Source: Apostichopus japonicus (Eukaryota; Echinodermata; Holothuroidea; Aspidochirotida; Stichopodidae). From it: a stretch of DNA of 64,000 bases. The translations under genes were made by a program, and so were the position numbers. A model generated the notes under the pieces. The model worked only from the letters and a program-made list of their open reading frames with translations, was not told where the DNA came from and did no database searches. Positions 63,282 to 64,000 of the stretch are shown here, in pieces. Where the stretch lies: contig NC_092569.1 of NCBI RefSeq assembly GCF_037975245.1, positions 16,939,501-17,003,500 on the forward strand, in the 5' to 3' direction. The first letter of the stretch is position 1, and each line of letters begins with the position of its first letter.

Positions 63282-64000
63282 AGTCGGTCAAGAAAGAGGG
63301 ATTCGTTACGTCACGTTGCCGAGATATCTATACATTGTACGCGAATTTGCCATTTACATGTTTGTAGATGACTTGTGTGTATTTAATGTATAGAAGCGGG
63401 TTGAGTATAACAATAATATTCTAGTATAAGACACTTAACCAAACGACGTTAAGTGTCACAGAAAGCTGAACTCACGAAATAGGTGTAGATTTTTTTTTTA
63501 TTCAATTGATCCTAGAACAATTGAAAAGTTGAAAACTGTAAGGAAACAACGATGAAATTCCATTTTTTTAAACTTGAGTTGCCATGGTCTATACTATCAG
63601 CATGCAACGTGCTTGTACTGCTAAATATAAGGTACTCAATTGGTATACAACCTTTACTAAAATTATTCAAATCACTTCGTGGAATCAACGTTCTCTACCC
63701 TCTCCGTTTCTTGACCCTCTCTTATTTAGTATGTGTACTTTTGATACACACCTACAAACGGAATCACATACACCAGTGATCTGCATAGGGAGAGGGCAGG
63801 CGCAGAGTGTTTTCCTACATACCATTTCGGGGACGAAGCGGGGAAGTTCATTGAGTTCTACTACAAAATATATTATAGATGATAGAAATAATATCATTTA
63901 ACATATACCAAATTAAACATGTTCCTTAGATCCTTCCCCATTGGTCAAATTTGGTGCCCCAAGTAACATTTGAACAATTGTAAACTATCTTTACTTAACA
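63282..64000. other. Head-to-head spacer of unit 3, truncated by the window end; no gene seen
   Basis: Aligns with 14165-14880 of unit 1, after which the alignment breaks near 63985. Open frames here are shared with unit 1 only in part and contain no domain. Confidence 0.6.

Larger units (their letters stand above)
47350..64000. repeat. Segmental duplication unit 3 (cut by the window end)
   Basis: Third copy, holding the end of G5, the tail-to-tail spacer, G6 and the start of the next head-to-head spacer. Its spacer resembles unit 1 more than unit 2. It contains insertions absent from unit 1: a hAT-like element, a TTAA-type element, an expanded trinucleotide array and a LINE fragment. Confidence 0.85.

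Noticed and set aside
1-64000. CRISPR array, bacterial operon, rRNA or intact tRNA genes
   Set aside because: No regularly spaced short repeats, no ribosome-binding-site-led gene chains and no rRNA-like sequence were seen. Gene structure is that of a spliced eukaryotic genome.

Overview
The window is animal (metazoan) nuclear DNA. It is AT-rich, with short exons separated by long introns, GT-AG splice sites, microsatellites and several classes of transposon debris. All recognisable genes belong to one family of secreted fibrinogen-related proteins (FReDs, lectin-like). FReD expansions of this kind are known from echinoderms, molluscs, amphioxus and tunicates. An echinoderm such as a sea cucumber is my best guess, but the sequence alone does not prove it.

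Layout: the window holds three copies of a large segmental unit (about 1-28257, 28258-47349, and 47350 to the end, incomplete). Each unit starts inside the last intron of a plus-strand gene and runs through that gene's terminal exon. A tail-to-tail spacer follows, then a minus-strand gene, a head-to-head spacer, and most of the next plus-strand gene. Gene order is: G1 (+, only the terminal exon at 301-611), G2 (-, 6046-13941, intact), G3 (+, 21855-28873, intact), G4 (-, 32340-36674, pseudogene), G5 (+, 40841-47954, intact), G6 (-, 54317-63057, intact). An orphan minus-strand terminal exon (17408-17731) and three plus-strand pseudo-exons (2694, 30531, 50693) are remnants of further copies.

The four intact genes share an eight-exon structure with identical intron phases. 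They predict proteins of 551, 556, 552 and 550 residues. Domain order is: signal peptide; short linker; a fibrinogen domain cut off after its first two exons (FBG-A); a trypsin-inhibitor-like cysteine-rich module (TIL); a short TILa/VWC-like piece plus an EGF-like module; and a complete C-terminal fibrinogen domain (FBG-B). The terminal exon of FBG-B carries a cysteine-rich insertion in the region that forms the ligand pocket in ordinary FReDs. Plus- and minus-strand genes are two subfamilies with different signal peptides and promoters.

Comparing the units as natural before/after pairs reveals a TTAA-flanked non-autonomous element, a hAT-like element with an 8-bp target duplication, a foldback element with long terminal inverted repeats, a 3' LINE fragment, a tRNA-derived SINE present before the duplications, a small inversion, and a region of unusually high G3/G5 similarity that suggests gene conversion or very recent duplication.

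Function is inferred only from domains: secreted, possibly pathogen- or glycan-binding proteins. No other gene families were recognised.
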